From a virus, in IMG/VR virus record IMGVR_UViG_3300030110_001747, positions 1-26,549 of that record: DNA of 26,549 bases; one strand, 5' to 3'. This document shows, piece by piece, positions 1-7,075 of this stretch. Position 1 is the first letter of the stretch; each line of letters begins with the position of its first letter. The translations under genes and the position numbers were made by a program. A model generated the notes under the pieces. The model saw only the letters and a list, made by a program, of their open reading frames with translations. It made no database searches and was not told the origin of the DNA.

Positions 1-83
1 TCGTGTGAATCTTTTTGATCTCTGAGGTAATTACCTCTTACCCAACACTCGATTACAGGTATGTTTGCATTTAAATAAGCCAT
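1..83 (-). CDS. Conserved phage protein of unknown function (N-terminal 27 residues, cut by window edge)
   Basis: An open frame begins with ATG at 83 and runs off the left edge. It starts MAYLNANIPV and continues with a basic/aromatic stretch (about residues 14-20, WVRGNYL). The start overlaps the polA stop as TGATG, so translation is probably coupled to the polymerase. I recall similar starts in marine phage proteins, but no function is known to me and no domain can be judged from 27 residues. It is most likely the next gene of the replication operon. Confidence 0.7.
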   Translation of the reverse strand, partial: MAYLNANIPVIECWVRGNYLRDQKDSH

Positions 84-1939
84 CAGTCATTTATCTCCCC
101 CCAATTATCTCCGTGTTCATAGTCAACTTTATTGGGTACTTCTAGTGTAACAGCCTGCTCCATAATTTCAATTATCTTTTTAGCGTGTGCGTCACTCTCG
201 ATTGATAGATCCAACTCATCATGTATTTGAATATGTGGTATAATACCTTCTTTATATAACTCTAACATTGCTTTTTTAGTCATGTCAGCAGCTGATCCTT
301 GTATTAATTTGTTTAATGCTTTGTATGTGTAAGCTCGTTTGATCCCCGGTCCATGTTCCCTGAGTGCATCTTCGTGTGTCATGGCCTTATGCATACCAAA
401 ACTATTAGGTTCCCATAGGTGAAACCTGCACAGTCTGCCAAGCAGAGTTCTTATCTGACCTCTGTCCTGAGCTCTGTTAGATGCTTTTTCCATAAGTTGT
501 TTTACAAACGGTACTCTTGCATGGTACGTGTTAAATAAATCAGCAGCTTTTTCTTTTGTTACTCCAAGCTCTGCCTGTAACTTACCTTTACCCATACCGT
601 AGAACAGACCAAGGTTAATTGTCTTGGCTTGTGATCTAGGAATCTGTGCCATGTCAGCAACTGTTTGGTGGAAGTCTGAATTAGAATCGTTTTGATAAGC
701 TTCAACTACATCATAGACAGACGGAAGCTTGTACAAAGCTGCGTAGTGTACAACAAGACGTGGTTCTTGTTGAGAATAGTCAAAACAGCCCCATTTATGG
801 TCTTTTTCTGGTATAAATAAAGATCTAATTTTAGGTCCAAGATCTTTATTTCTTGCAGGAATTTGTTGTAGGTTTGGATTCTGATATGAAAATCTGCCTG
901 TTACTGTACCACCACCTGCATTTCTTAACTGATTTATCTCTGCATGAATTCTACCTTTGTGTTCGTGACGTAAAATAGAATCTATAAAAGTTGTGTGAGC
1001 TTTGTTAATCTCTCTTGCTTGTGCAATCATCTTTACAACAGGATGCTCGTGTTCTTGTAAAAAGTTTTTTGTAAAACTTGGTGCGCCTGTTTTATCTGTT
1101 CTTGGATATTCTAATCTCAACATATCAAAAACATTTGCTATACTTCTTGCGGCCCAGATTTGAGTATCAATATTTGTTTCACCTTTTATTTTGTGAAGTA
1201 AATCTTTTTCTGCATTATTAAATTCTTTTTTCATTGCATGAGCTTTTTCTACATCTACTCGTACACCTTTGAATCTCATATCAACCAAACAATGAAATAG
1301 ATCTGATTCTAAATCAAACACGTCTTCTAAGTCTTGACTGATAATTTCTTTTTTCATTTCTTGCCATAGACCAAGTGTTGCTTCCGCATCTCTTTCTGCG
1401 TATGCACCTACGTGCATTGACGGAAGTTTATACATTTCAGATTTAGGATCGATGCCCCATTCAGATGCAGCTTCTGCTAAAGCAGATTCGTTTTTACCAT
1501 AACCAAGATAATGCCATGATAAACTATTAAGATCATAACGAAATCTATTTTCATCTGTTAACGCTGCAGCTATCATTGTACATGCAATGTCACCATTTAT
1601 TTTAAATCCCATTGCTCGTAACCAACAGACATCATAGATAGCGTTGTGAAAAACTTTTGTTGAAGGTGCTTCGAGTACATCTTTAAGCCATGCTAAGACT
1701 CTTGCCTTGTCCATGTTACCCCCACCTTCGTGAGCTATTGGAAAGTATCCTTTGTAAAAACTTGTAGCCACAGCAATGCCAATAACTTCACCATTGCCTA
1801 TAACAGAACCAGATCCTTTTTTAATTAGATCAGGATCTTTTGTTTCCAGGTCAATTGCAATCTCATCTACTTGGCGCAGGTCAGGAAATTCTGTTGGCTT
1901 TAACCATTCTGTTGGCGCCTCAAACTTAGGAATTTTCAC
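83..1939 (-). CDS. polA: Family A DNA polymerase with 3'-5' exonuclease domain
   Basis: Replicative polymerase of the phage. The N-terminal DnaQ/RNase D-type exonuclease shows Exo I D30-x-E32, Exo II N99...D103 and Exo III Y180xxxD184, so proofreading looks intact. The polymerase domain shows motif A (D387-YSQQE-x-R394), motif B (R435...K439-TIN-L443-GLFYG) and motif C (H573-D574-E575). At 618 aa it has no 5'-3' exonuclease domain, as usual for phage PolA. Residue 443 aligns with E. coli Pol I Phe762 and is Leu. The start is GTG at 1939, overlapping the stop of the DUF3310 gene as GTGA; the first in-frame ATG would remove Exo I, so GTG is right. It lies near the promoter-distal end of the left operon. 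Confidence 0.97.
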   Translation of the reverse strand: MKIPKFEAPTEWLKPTEFPDLRQVDEIAIDLETKDPDLIKKGSGSVIGNGEVIGIAVATSFYKGYFPIAHEGGGNMDKARVLAWLKDVLEAPSTKVFHNAIYDVCWLRAMGFKINGDIACTMIAAALTDENRFRYDLNSLSWHYLGYGKNESALAEAASEWGIDPKSEMYKLPSMHVGAYAERDAEATLGLWQEMKKEIISQDLEDVFDLESDLFHCLVDMRFKGVRVDVEKAHAMKKEFNNAEKDLLHKIKGETNIDTQIWAARSIANVFDMLRLEYPRTDKTGAPSFTKNFLQEHEHPVVKMIAQAREINKAHTTFIDSILRHEHKGRIHAEINQLRNAGGGTVTGRFSYQNPNLQQIPARNKDLGPKIRSLFIPEKDHKWGCFDYSQQEPRLVVHYAALYKLPSVYDVVEAYQNDSNSDFHQTVADMAQIPRSQAKTINLGLFYGMGKGKLQAELGVTKEKAADLFNTYHARVPFVKQLMEKASNRAQDRGQIRTLLGRLCRFHLWEPNSFGMHKAMTHEDALREHGPGIKRAYTYKALNKLIQGSAADMTKKAMLELYKEGIIPHIQIHDELDLSIESDAHAKKIIEIMEQAVTLEVPNKVDYEHGDNWGEIND

Positions 1940-2175
1940 GAATAGTCCCTTTCTAATATCATTTCAAGATAGTGCATCGCTTTTTTTATGTCTTCCTCTT
2001 TTCCTTTCGACTGGTGTCTACAGATATATTTTATAGCATTGCCCTCTGCGAAAAGCAATTTGTTTTCATTTATAAACTCTGCTGGTTGAATTTTCATTGA
2101 CCGGTAGTGCTTCCCGCCGATCTGATCTTCTAATGAATTGTAAGTTGTTCCTTTAAATAAGTCCTTCGATGTCAT
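1936..2175 (-). CDS. DUF3310 family small phage protein
   Basis: This 79-aa protein carries the DUF3310 signature: DQIGGKHY near residues 17-24, QPAEFI near 31-36, then EGNAIKYICRH and, near the end, KKAMHYLEMI. The family is widespread in phage replication operons and its biochemical role is not settled; it is sometimes labelled nucleotide kinase-like without a Walker motif, and none is visible here. ATG at 2175 is preceded by a strong AGGAGG nine bases upstream, which lies inside the 3' end of the UvrD-like gene. It overlaps polA at its own stop. Confidence 0.88.
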   Translation of the reverse strand: MTSKDLFKGTTYNSLEDQIGGKHYRSMKIQPAEFINENKLLFAEGNAIKYICRHQSKGKEEDIKKAMHYLEMILERDYS

Positions 2176-3661
2176 AGCCCCTGTCCTCCTGTTTAGCTGT
2201 CATAATGTAAAGATTTTGTTTCGTTCTTGTAACCCCAACGTACCATACTCTATTTTCTTCGTCCGCTTTGTCCTGACTTTTTTCTAACGCTTCTCTTATT
2301 GTTTTTGTATTATCTAAAATTAATAAAACATTATCTGCTTCTCCACCTTTGGCAGAGTGTATTGTAGATAATTTTATTCTTGCATCTTGTGATAATTTTT
2401 CATTGTTACGCAGCATTTCACGAATGTATAAACACTCCTCTGGATCTACGGTAAATGCTTCATACCATTCAATTGTTTTAGTTAGACCAAACTCTGTTAA
2501 ATCATACATCCTTTCATCATCTACTTCTACATCTGATCCCATGTAAAATAAAATATCTCTTACTTCAGACAAAGACAATAGGTCATTTTTTTGCCATCGG
2601 ATATAATTTACAATAGTTCTGAATAGAGTGGCTTTGTAACTTTTTCTATTTTTATATTGAAAGTAAAGTGCTCTCTCTTTTAACATAGGTTTTAGTTTAG
2701 AAAGCTTGTCATTATATCTAGCAAGAATCAACCAATTTCCTTCATGAAGTGGCACATCCTCTACATCTGTTATGTAATTAATATTTCCTTCTTCCTCTCT
2801 TGCTTTCCAAGATTTTTTAATTCTTCTGTCGTCTGGTATTCTATCTAAAATTTTATCCGCAATGTTCTGTACAGATTTGGGAACCCTGTAGGATTGTGGC
2901 AGTATTATGTCTTTTTTAGAATCCGCATCTTGAAACCTTTTTACATCTGCACCTGCCCAACCATAGATAGCCTGATCATCGTCTCCAGCGAGTATAATTT
3001 CTTTTGAATTTTTTTTAATAATATCAACCATTTGCCACTGTATTGGCGATAAATCCTGCGCTTCGTCAACGAAAGAAACGTCAAACTTTGGACACAGTTC
3101 TGACACATTAAATTGTTCGATCATGTCTGTGAAGTCTACCAATTTAAACGCATCTTTGTAATTCTCTACCTCTGTTTTTAAAATTTTTAAAATTCTTTTA
3201 TCTAAATCTTGAGAATACATATCTGTGTTATACTCTTCTTCGATACCAATTCCTTTAATCCTTGCAGCATTTATTAAATTAAAAAATTCACTGTCCGAAT
3301 CTACAAACCCAGTTTTTTCTTGACCATCAGAATATACAGTAACTTCAATACCAATCTTTCTACCTATATCTTCGTAGTGTTCTTCTTGCATTACCTGAGC
3401 TTTGTTTAATCCTAGTCTATTAAAAGCTAAAGAGTGCAACGTTCTAAAATATTTTAAATCTTTTCTCTTCCATTCTTTGTTGTAATCTAACATTCTATCA
3501 ATTGCTTCATTTGCTGCCTTGGTTGTAAAAGCAAAGTAACCTATCTTTTCTAGAGGTGTGCCGAGTTTTAAAAATGTTTTTACATAATTTAAAAGCTTAG
3601 TTGTTTTCCCTGTTCCCGGAGGCCCGTATAGTTTACGACTAACCACGTTACGAATAATCAC
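2153..3661 (-). CDS. SF1 (UvrD/PcrA/Rep-like) DNA helicase
   Basis: A 3'-5' superfamily 1 helicase. Visible motifs: Walker A GPPGTGKT (13-20), Ia FTTKAANEA (45-53), Ib-like TLHSLAF (74-80), II DEAQD (199-203), III GDDDQAIYGWAGA (226-238), IV QSYRVP (256-261), V STIHSAKGGEADNV (432-445) and VI VWYVGVTRTK (472-481). At 502 aa it is shorter than bacterial UvrD (over 700 aa). Only 12 residues precede Walker A, so the usual Q-motif is missing. The start is GTG at 3661, overlapping the primase stop as GTGA. The 3' end covers the ribosome site and start of the DUF3310 gene. Probable roles are fork unwinding or recombination. Confidence 0.95.
   Translation of the reverse strand: MIIRNVVSRKLYGPPGTGKTTKLLNYVKTFLKLGTPLEKIGYFAFTTKAANEAIDRMLDYNKEWKRKDLKYFRTLHSLAFNRLGLNKAQVMQEEHYEDIGRKIGIEVTVYSDGQEKTGFVDSDSEFFNLINAARIKGIGIEEEYNTDMYSQDLDKRILKILKTEVENYKDAFKLVDFTDMIEQFNVSELCPKFDVSFVDEAQDLSPIQWQMVDIIKKNSKEIILAGDDDQAIYGWAGADVKRFQDADSKKDIILPQSYRVPKSVQNIADKILDRIPDDRRIKKSWKAREEEGNINYITDVEDVPLHEGNWLILARYNDKLSKLKPMLKERALYFQYKNRKSYKATLFRTIVNYIRWQKNDLLSLSEVRDILFYMGSDVEVDDERMYDLTEFGLTKTIEWYEAFTVDPEECLYIREMLRNNEKLSQDARIKLSTIHSAKGGEADNVLLILDNTKTIREALEKSQDKADEENRVWYVGVTRTKQNLYIMTAKQEDRGYDIEGLI
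2185..2190 (-). promoter_or_regulatory. Strong Shine-Dalgarno for the DUF3310 gene
   Basis: AGGAGG on the minus strand, nine bases before ATG 2175 and inside the upstream coding region. It gives this small gene, and by coupling polA, its own ribosome entry. Confidence 0.75.
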
Positions 3662-5292
3662 ATTATCTCCGTTTTATGTTTTATTTGAGAGTGATGTATT
3701 GGCACTTCTTCAAATTCTTTTATATTTATTTGTATAATATTTTTTGTAGATGAATTGTATTTACCTGCTTCTTTAGATGGGAATCTTTTTTGATCTAAAA
3801 AATCTATCTCACAATCTTTATATATTACTTGCATCATTCTACCTGTCTTATCTTCACTGTGTCTCCAATTTTTAGATTTTAATTTGTCAAAAAATTTATC
3901 AAATTTAAAGAATGCATACTCACCTTCAATCAAAACAGATCCAGTTTTAAACGCTGCATCGTTAGTTGCTTTAGGTCCATTAATTTTTGCGTGCAGTACA
4001 TCGTGTAGTTTTTCTTTTGGTGATGTGCCAATAGGAGGATGAACAACTTTTTGTGTGGTATACAATGCATCCATTACAGCCTGCTCTTCATCACCTTTGA
4101 TTAATGGTGGAAAGAATCCTGCAGCTTTAGATATTGCGTTTCTTCTTTTACGTTGATCATTTAAATGTTCTACCGATCTGCAGTGTACGGTTGCAGTCTT
4201 AATGCCATCTGGTTTTGTTACATCAAATTCATACTCTGGTTCTGGATCTAGATCTATTTTTTTTAGATTAGTTAACAGTGGGTAGGATCCTTTTGATCCT
4301 GCCAAGACTCCAAATTTTTTCTTAACACATATACCCTTTTTACAATGTTCACTCAGCGGACTTTGTGTACACGTGTAACCCTTTGAACTTCTATTCCATG
4401 ATTTTACTTTTTGATTTAAAAATTTTTGATCCCATGCATTTGCATGTACACCTGCAAAATATTTTACTGGTGCATTCATAACTCTTTGTTGCCAGTTGTC
4501 TTGGTATTTCATCTTAACCATGACATGGTAGTTATACATAAACCTGTCTTTACCATCAAAGTCAGGGTTCTTTGCAAGTTTAGATATTGCAGCTAGACAT
4601 GGTGGTCCATCTATAAATTCTTCATTAACTCCCTCCATGCTTTTAGATTCTATTCCTTCGGTTATTTCTTTCAGTCTTTCTTTTGAAACCAGGTTAGCTG
4701 ATATAACCTGCATAAATTCATCCAGGGTAAATGTTTTACCATCTACATTAACAGCCTTACGCTCCTCACCATAGTAAGGTAAATTAATAAATTGACCTGG
4801 CCTTAATTGACCTGTCTCACTGTCTTTTGTTAGCTGAGTTTGTTTTGGAAAAATTTCACAGTCTGGTTTTAAATTAAACAGTGATAATAAATTTGATAAA
4901 AATGATTTAATAATAGATGCCTCTACCATTTTTTCTAAGAATAGAAATAAATGTAGTCCACCACTTTTTGATTCAACAGGTAAGAGTGGCAATTGATATT
5001 GTTGTATAATATCTATGTAATCTTTTTTGCTAAAGTTATCGTAGTCTTTGGGATCAATATCTACAACTCCAAATCTTACTTCTCCATTTTCATTACAAGG
5101 TTGAATACCAATAGATAATTCACCTTTTAAATGTTGTTCGTAAATCTCATCTGTAAGTTCTTCAAAGTTCCATCTGTATACGGGTTTCTTTTTTCCGGTT
5201 TCAGAATCTATGTAGGAGTCTTGATGGTTAAAGTCTGCGATGCCATAGGCATGCCTATATCCTGTAAAAAATTCTATATATCTTTTATCCAT
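3658..5292 (-). CDS. Archaeo-eukaryotic-type primase (AEP) with C-terminal cysteine (Fe-S/Zn-like) domain
   Basis: Likely makes primers for the phage polymerase. The N-terminal AEP-like core shows VVDID (D78, D80), the nucleotide-binding SGGLH segment (110-114) and a conserved EIFPKQ (146-151) followed by INLPYYG (169-175). A second region starts at PPC (C232) and ends with C308, C317 and C322 in the pattern C-x8-C-x4-C. This layout is typical of phage primases related to TOTE-type AEPs and resembles the four-cysteine Fe-S domain of PriL. No helicase domain is fused, so unwinding must come from separate proteins. ATG at 5292 lacks a good Shine-Dalgarno and follows a structured 70-base gap. 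Confidence 0.82.
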   Translation of the reverse strand: MDKRYIEFFTGYRHAYGIADFNHQDSYIDSETGKKKPVYRWNFEELTDEIYEQHLKGELSIGIQPCNENGEVRFGVVDIDPKDYDNFSKKDYIDIIQQYQLPLLPVESKSGGLHLFLFLEKMVEASIIKSFLSNLLSLFNLKPDCEIFPKQTQLTKDSETGQLRPGQFINLPYYGEERKAVNVDGKTFTLDEFMQVISANLVSKERLKEITEGIESKSMEGVNEEFIDGPPCLAAISKLAKNPDFDGKDRFMYNYHVMVKMKYQDNWQQRVMNAPVKYFAGVHANAWDQKFLNQKVKSWNRSSKGYTCTQSPLSEHCKKGICVKKKFGVLAGSKGSYPLLTNLKKIDLDPEPEYEFDVTKPDGIKTATVHCRSVEHLNDQRKRRNAISKAAGFFPPLIKGDEEQAVMDALYTTQKVVHPPIGTSPKEKLHDVLHAKINGPKATNDAAFKTGSVLIEGEYAFFKFDKFFDKLKSKNWRHSEDKTGRMMQVIYKDCEIDFLDQKRFPSKEAGKYNSSTKNIIQINIKEFEEVPIHHSQIKHKTEIM

Positions 5293-5362
5293 AACTTTAC
5301 TGTCGGAGGGCCGTCTACTCTCGCTTCCGGCCCACCTGTGTGCACTTCATTCTCTTAGAGAA
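5293..5362 (-). promoter_or_regulatory. Structured leader upstream of the primase gene
   Basis: This is the only sizeable gap inside the left operon, and it is clearly GC-richer than the DNA around it. On the minus strand it holds a short palindrome at 5349-5363 (7-bp arms around one base), then a hairpin with arms at 5328-5333 and 5308-5313 (GGGCCG with CGGCCC, 14-base loop). The hairpin extends across one mismatch to two more G-C pairs (5335-5336 with 5305-5306). There is no T-run, so it is not a standard terminator. A TATAAT lies at 5362-5367, but no good -35 box precedes it. It may act in translation control or RNA processing; this is inference. Confidence 0.45.
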
Positions 5363-6121
5363 TTATATAATGCTAGCTTCCTTTGGTTTGTCTTCGCCAT
5401 GTTTAGCTTTAACAGATCCTTTAGAAATGTTTTCACTAAACGATTTAGCTTGACCGTATAAGGATTCATCAGTTACTGGACCAACCTTACTTACTTCCCA
5501 ACCAAACCACGTTCCTTTGTCGTTAGACATTTGCGTAGTCTTTAGTTTGTAAATGTGGCTGAAAGATGCTGGCGTGAACAACCCGTTCTTGCCTTTCAAC
5601 TTTATCCCTGACATCATTGAGTTCCACTTTCTACTAATTTTTAATTGAGTAGACTTCATAGAAATCAAAGCTGTCGATGGACTATCTCCCTGTATAATGA
5701 CAAAGTGAGACGCAGTCTTTTCAATATAGTTACCGTTGGGTAGTCTATCTTTATAGTTTGCATCCGGCGTTGTCTTAGACATGATATCAGACGAAGAGTC
5801 ATAGATTGCAACTGGTGCACCTGGACCTTCTCCTCTATCTTTCCATTCGATGTACTCGAGTTTGTAAAAACATGGAATTACATCGATGCCTTTTACTCCG
5901 TCGTATAAATCTCCAGAGACAGAATTATAAATCATTCCTGGCTCTGCACCCTCAACATACTTACCATCACGTTTATTAACTTCTGGTGAAAGTTGTCCTA
6001 GGATTTTTAAAAAAGGCAGGGCTAAGTCTGATTGACTAATTACACCCAAACCTTTTGCTGCATCATCTTCAAACATAGTAGTTGGAAGTGGTGCAGACTT
6101 TTTCTCTGCTACTTGGTTCAT
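5363..6121 (-). CDS. Probable phage ssDNA-binding / replication-associated protein
   Basis: This 252-aa protein belongs to a conserved phage family seen next to primase and polymerase genes. Features: a short N-terminal tail, LPFLKILGQLSPEV near residues 35-48, GAEPGMIYNS near 58-67, then a beta-rich middle (VIPCFYKLEYIEW near 82-94) and a lysine-rich region. It has no catalytic motif I recognise. Position between early genes and the primase, plus family context, suggests single-strand binding, but the strongly acidic tail typical of SSBs is absent (the end is KPKEASII). ATG at 6121 has a clear AAGGAG at 6131-6136. An alternative is an accessory replication or recombination factor. Confidence 0.6.
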   Translation of the reverse strand: MNQVAEKKSAPLPTTMFEDDAAKGLGVISQSDLALPFLKILGQLSPEVNKRDGKYVEGAEPGMIYNSVSGDLYDGVKGIDVIPCFYKLEYIEWKDRGEGPGAPVAIYDSSSDIMSKTTPDANYKDRLPNGNYIEKTASHFVIIQGDSPSTALISMKSTQLKISRKWNSMMSGIKLKGKNGLFTPASFSHIYKLKTTQMSNDKGTWFGWEVSKVGPVTDESLYGQAKSFSENISKGSVKAKHGEDKPKEASII

Positions 6122-6123
6122 GG

Positions 6124-6672
6124 TTATTTACTCCTTGTTACTTTGGTTCTGTTTCCTGAGAACACATTAAAAAGATCAGAGGGCATCTCTTGTCCAGCCT
6201 CTAGACGCTCTCTGACCAATGCTTTAAGTGTCATGGGTTCAACCTTAAGTTTCTGGACAGGTTCATACCCTTGACCTTGCGCAAGTACAGCATAAGTTGC
6301 TGCCTTGTTGTCTTCGTTACGACCAAAAGAAACTGTAATCTCATTTTTAATAAGATCACCGAGGCCGTTTTCTCGAAGCCATGTAAAGGCTTCCTCCTTC
6401 TTTGCAGAAGAGATGGAAGCTCCGTATACTGGTTTTACTTCAACTGAAGAACCATCTGCTAGTTTCAATGTAGAAATATTCATTTCTTGCATCATAGTGG
6501 GAATCACATCCCCTGAAACTATTTCGATGTGTTGTTTTAATTTTTTTAATTCATGCTCTTTTTGCTCAAGTTCGTCCTCTAATTTTTTTAGCTTGACGAC
6601 TTGATCTGATAAGGACTTTGCATCATTTACTGAATTTAAATCCTCTCTTTGATCTTGTTCAAAGTTAATCAT
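6124..6672 (-). CDS. Conserved phage protein with N-terminal coiled coil, unknown function
   Basis: 182 aa. Residues 20-50 are rich in Lys, Glu and Leu in heptad-like spacing and should form a coiled coil. The C-terminal part is more conserved-looking (LADGSSVEVKPVYGASI near 71-87; TLKALVRERLEAG near 148-160). Related proteins occur in marine phage replication regions, but I know of no assigned function. ATG at 6672 has AAAGGAG at 6679-6685. It overlaps the upstream gene by eight bases and ends two bases before the ssDNA-binding-like gene, whose ribosome site lies in its final codons, so the three form a coupled set. Confidence 0.75.
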   Translation of the reverse strand: MINFEQDQREDLNSVNDAKSLSDQVVKLKKLEDELEQKEHELKKLKQHIEIVSGDVIPTMMQEMNISTLKLADGSSVEVKPVYGASISSAKKEEAFTWLRENGLGDLIKNEITVSFGRNEDNKAATYAVLAQGQGYEPVQKLKVEPMTLKALVRERLEAGQEMPSDLFNVFSGNRTKVTRSK

Positions 6673-7021
6673 CTATTTCTCCTTTCTCGTATAGATTAAT
6701 TGAAATTGGATAATATTTTCTCTCTTGCTTATCCCACTTCAATAGATTGTATTTACCGTTTGTAATATCAGATACAATAGAACATGCAACACCTATGATT
6801 GCCGGATCACCGGTCAATAATAAATAATCATCTGGTCTAAAGTCTTTTAAAAGTTTTCTTAATTTAAAAATTAATGGACCAGGTGAAAAAATTATTTGTG
6901 AAAGTTCTGGTAACAACGATTTTACTTCACCGTATTTCATAGCACCTACGATATTTATTTTAGGTGTTCCAGCTTTTGTACCAGGTACATCCTGTATTAA
7001 GTAAACTATTCTTTCTGACAT
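6665..7021 (-). CDS. Small conserved phage protein, unknown function; first gene of the left operon
   Basis: 118 aa when started at ATG 7021. A TTG two codons upstream (7027) is possible, but it would sit almost inside the -10 box, so ATG is preferred. The C-terminal half contains DDYLLLTGDPAIIGVA (about 64-79) and a basic/aromatic end (LLKWDKQERKYY). I recall similar small proteins in marine phages without a function. It has no Shine-Dalgarno, and the predicted transcription start is within about two bases of the ATG, so the message may be leaderless. Confidence 0.75.
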   Translation of the reverse strand: MSERIVYLIQDVPGTKAGTPKINIVGAMKYGEVKSLLPELSQIIFSPGPLIFKLRKLLKDFRPDDYLLLTGDPAIIGVACSIVSDITNGKYNLLKWDKQERKYYPISINLYEKGEIDD

Positions 7022-7049
7022 TGACAACCAATATAATTATGTTTATATG
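7021..7049 (+). promoter_or_regulatory. Rightward promoter for the SNF2-like helicase gene
   Basis: The -35 is TTGACA at 7021-7026, followed by a 17-base spacer and TATATG at 7044-7049 (four of six, weaker). Transcription should start near 7056, giving a leader of about 20 bases with a purine-rich AGAAAGAAG before ATG 7076. It faces and overlaps the leftward promoter. Confidence 0.5.
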
Positions 7050-7057
7050 TATGTCAA
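7030..7057 (-). promoter_or_regulatory. Leftward promoter for the replication operon
   Basis: The -35 is TTGACA at 7057-7052 (a perfect sigma70 match). It is followed by a 16-base spacer and TATATT at 7035-7030 (five of six). The -10 ends eight bases before ATG 7021. It overlaps the opposing promoter of the SNF2 gene almost completely. Confidence 0.65.
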
Positions 7058-7075
7058 CTAGAAAGAAGAAAAATT

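Noticed and set aside
5293-5362. tRNA or tRNA-like gene in the GC-rich gap
   Set aside because: No T-arm consensus and no four-arm pairing could be found; only one good stem exists.
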